This document shows, piece after piece, positions 47,501 through 50,500 of a DNA stretch of 64,000 nucleotides. How positions within the stretch are numbered: the first letter of the stretch is position 1; every line of letters starts with the position of its first letter. The translations under genes were made by a program, and so were the position numbers. The notes under the pieces were generated by a model. That model did no database searches and was not told the DNA's origin. It saw nothing but the letters and a program-made list of their open reading frames with translations. This DNA is from Pseudosulfitobacter sp. DSM 107133 (GTDB lineage Bacteria; Pseudomonadota; Alphaproteobacteria; Rhodobacterales; Rhodobacteraceae), in contig NZ_CP085155.1 in the NCBI RefSeq assembly GCF_022788695.1, forward strand, positions 310,001 to 374,000, given 5' to 3'.

Positions 47501-50500
47501 GTGCCGGTGCCACCTTTTGCCTGCGCCGCTTCGGCTTTGGCCGTTGCGTCAGTTGTGGATTCCGCTTTCACCACAACATTGCCGCCGCCGGTGATGGTCA
47601 CAGCCGCATCAGAAGAAATGTCGGCTGTGGTGTTGATAAACGGCAGGTTCAGCGCAAAGGAACCCGCGATACCCAGCGAGCTGCTGCCGCTGGCACCCGA
47701 GATCGACGTGGCACTGAAGGTGTGGGTGCTGTCGCCGTCGCGTTCAAACATCAGCGCTTGAACGGTCAGACCGTTGGCCTCGACCCCGGCGTCTCCGACG
47801 GTCGCAGTGATGTCACCAAAGGCAACGTTCAGCGCAACGGCGGCACCGATGGCGGTTCCGCCTGTGGCGGCTTCGCCGCTGGCTTTGGCCGCCGCGTCAA
47901 AATTGCCCCGTGCGGTGACTTCAACAGCCCCCTCGGCGTCGACTTGCGCGCCATTTTCAATGGTTGACGTGACCTCAAGATCGGCAATGTTCAGGCTGAT
48001 TGCCGCGGCGACGGTCATCGACCCCTGCGAGGTCGACGTGCTGCCCTGCGACTGGCCCTGGCTGGCTGACCCAGGCGTAGACCCCGACTGGGTACGGCTT
48101 GCCGCCTGGCTGCCGGCCTGCGTGGTCTGCTGTTGGGTGGTGTCGTCGACACTGCCTTGATTGCCACCACTTTCGCTGCCGCTGCTGTTGCCCGAGGTGC
48201 CCTTGGCCCCCGCATCCGCTTCGGTGCGGCTGGCTGCCGCGCCCTGTGCCACCAGCGTCACACTGCCGCCCGTTGTCGCATCGCGCAGCAATTGCGTCAT
48301 CACACTGTCTTCGGCCACTGTCAGACCGAAGGAAATACCAACCGCAGCCCCCGAGGAACCGCCTGTTTCCGCGGCACCTTTTGCCACGGTCACCGTGTCG
48401 GCCACATGGGTCGCCATCGCTGACAAGGTACCGCCAAGGGTCAGCGCAACACCGCTTTCAACGGTCGCATGGGTGTCGTTCATCGCGACCGAAATGCCCA
48501 CCACCGGGGCGACTGCCGTTGCAGTTTCCGATCCCGCACCGCCATCCACATCGGTGCGCATCCCGTAATCGCCGGTCGCGGCCAGTGTCAGGTCTTCGGG
48601 CGTGCCAGTCGTGGTGTCGAGGATTGCACCCGTCTGATAGGTGGCATCGGTATTGTGGTCGGTAATGTTCAGACCGAATGAGAACCCGATACCAGTGGTC
48701 TTGCCGCCGGTCTGCTGGGCATCCGCATCTGCGCCCGCCATCGTATCGGCCGTGGCCGTAATGGTCAGCGCACCAACGATTCCGTCGCCGCCGGTGCTGT
48801 CACGCAGCACGGCGGTCGACCCTGCCGTATGGGCGGCCAGGGTGTTCACTTCGGCAACGTTGATCGCAAGCGATCCGGCAATCCCCAGATTGCCACCCGA
48901 AGCCCCCGAAGTTGCATCGGCAGCCGCGCGGCTCTCGGTTTCGGTCAGCTTGTGCGTGGTGCCCGTGCCAACACTGGTCAGGTCGATCGCATCGCCTTTG
49001 AACGCCTTGTCGCGGCTCTCGGCCAGCTTCAAACCTTCATCGTCGATAACCACGAAATAGGTCGTACCGTCGGTCAATCCGCCAATATCGGTGTCCCCGC
49101 CGTCGTGCGAATAGGTAACGGCATCGCCGGTCCGCAGGGTTGACATGTCATCGCTCGCAAGTGCGAAGACATCCTTGTCCGGGTCAAAGGTGATCGCATC
49201 TTCGCCGGTCTTGGTCAGCGTGTGCTCATCGCCCGCGCCCTGCGACTGCAGGTCAACCAACGTGTTCTCAAGATCGTTTTGGTCTGTCGCAAGCTTGATG
49301 CGACCATTCTCGCCTTTCACGACGTAATATTTGGTGGTGCCGTCGTCATCGGTCAGCCCGTTAATGCTGGTGCCGCCGCCGTTGTCATAAACAACCTCAT
49401 CCCCGGTTTCGAGGGAATGACCGCTTAGGAAGATGGTGTTTTCGGTGGTGTCCACCGTCGCGCCCGAAGACACCGTCACCGGCACGTCGCGTTCTTTCAC
49501 ACCGGCGTTCAGCGTGATCCCGTCACCGCTCAGCATGGTGCCCGCCCCCGATGTGGCGGTGGTCGAGACATTGGAATAGGTCAGCGACGCCGCCGCGCCA
49601 ACGGTGGCACTGGTGCCCTTGGCCGCAGTGCCATCGGCATCGGCAAGCGCATCGACGTTGGACAGCGCGGCAAGGGTCAGCCCCTGGTCGGCGCTGATCG
49701 AAACGCCATCTGCCGGTGTGGTGGTGGTTGAAACATTCTGGATGGTCAGCGCGATGGCCGCAGCCACCGACATGGAACCACCACCCGAGCCCGATGCATC
49801 GGGTGTCTCGGTGCTGCGCGAGTTGGCCGCCTGGCCGGTGCGGTTTTCGGTCTGGCGATCCGCGAAATTCGCCTGTTCGCTGTTGGTCTCGTTGACCCCG
49901 TCCGGGCTTGACCCGTCGTCTTCCCCCGCGCCTGCGGCTGACGCCTTGGCATCGGTGCGCGAACGGATCAGGCTGTTGGCGCTCAGCGCAATGGCCCCGC
50001 CGGTCGAGGCCAGATCACGCAGCACCCGAACGAATGTGGTCTGCTCGTCCACCGTCAGACCAAAGGAAATCCCCACAGCCGTATTGGACCCTTCCGAAGC
50101 CCCTTCGGCCACGGTCAGCGCCGCTGCGTTGTGGGTTGCCGTAAGGCCGATATCACCGGCAAAGCTTACAGCCCCGCCAAGCGCGCCAATCTCGACGGAG
50201 GTGTCGCTCAGCAGAATCGAAGACGCGGCCACAGGCACGACAGCAGTCGCACCGGATGCCCCGCTTTTCGCGGTGGTCTCGACGGTTTGGTTATGGGTCG
50301 CGCTCAAGCTCAGCGCGCCGGTGTTGGCAAATGTCGCGTTGTCATCAACCGCGCCCAGAACCTGCCAGTCGATGATCGCCAGGGCCACGGATGCACCGAT
50401 ACCGGTGCTTTCACCGCTGACTCCGTCCTCGCCCGGCAACGCCTTGGTCACGGCAGCGGTATCGGCCAGCGCGCTTACACTCAGGTCCGAACCATTCAGA

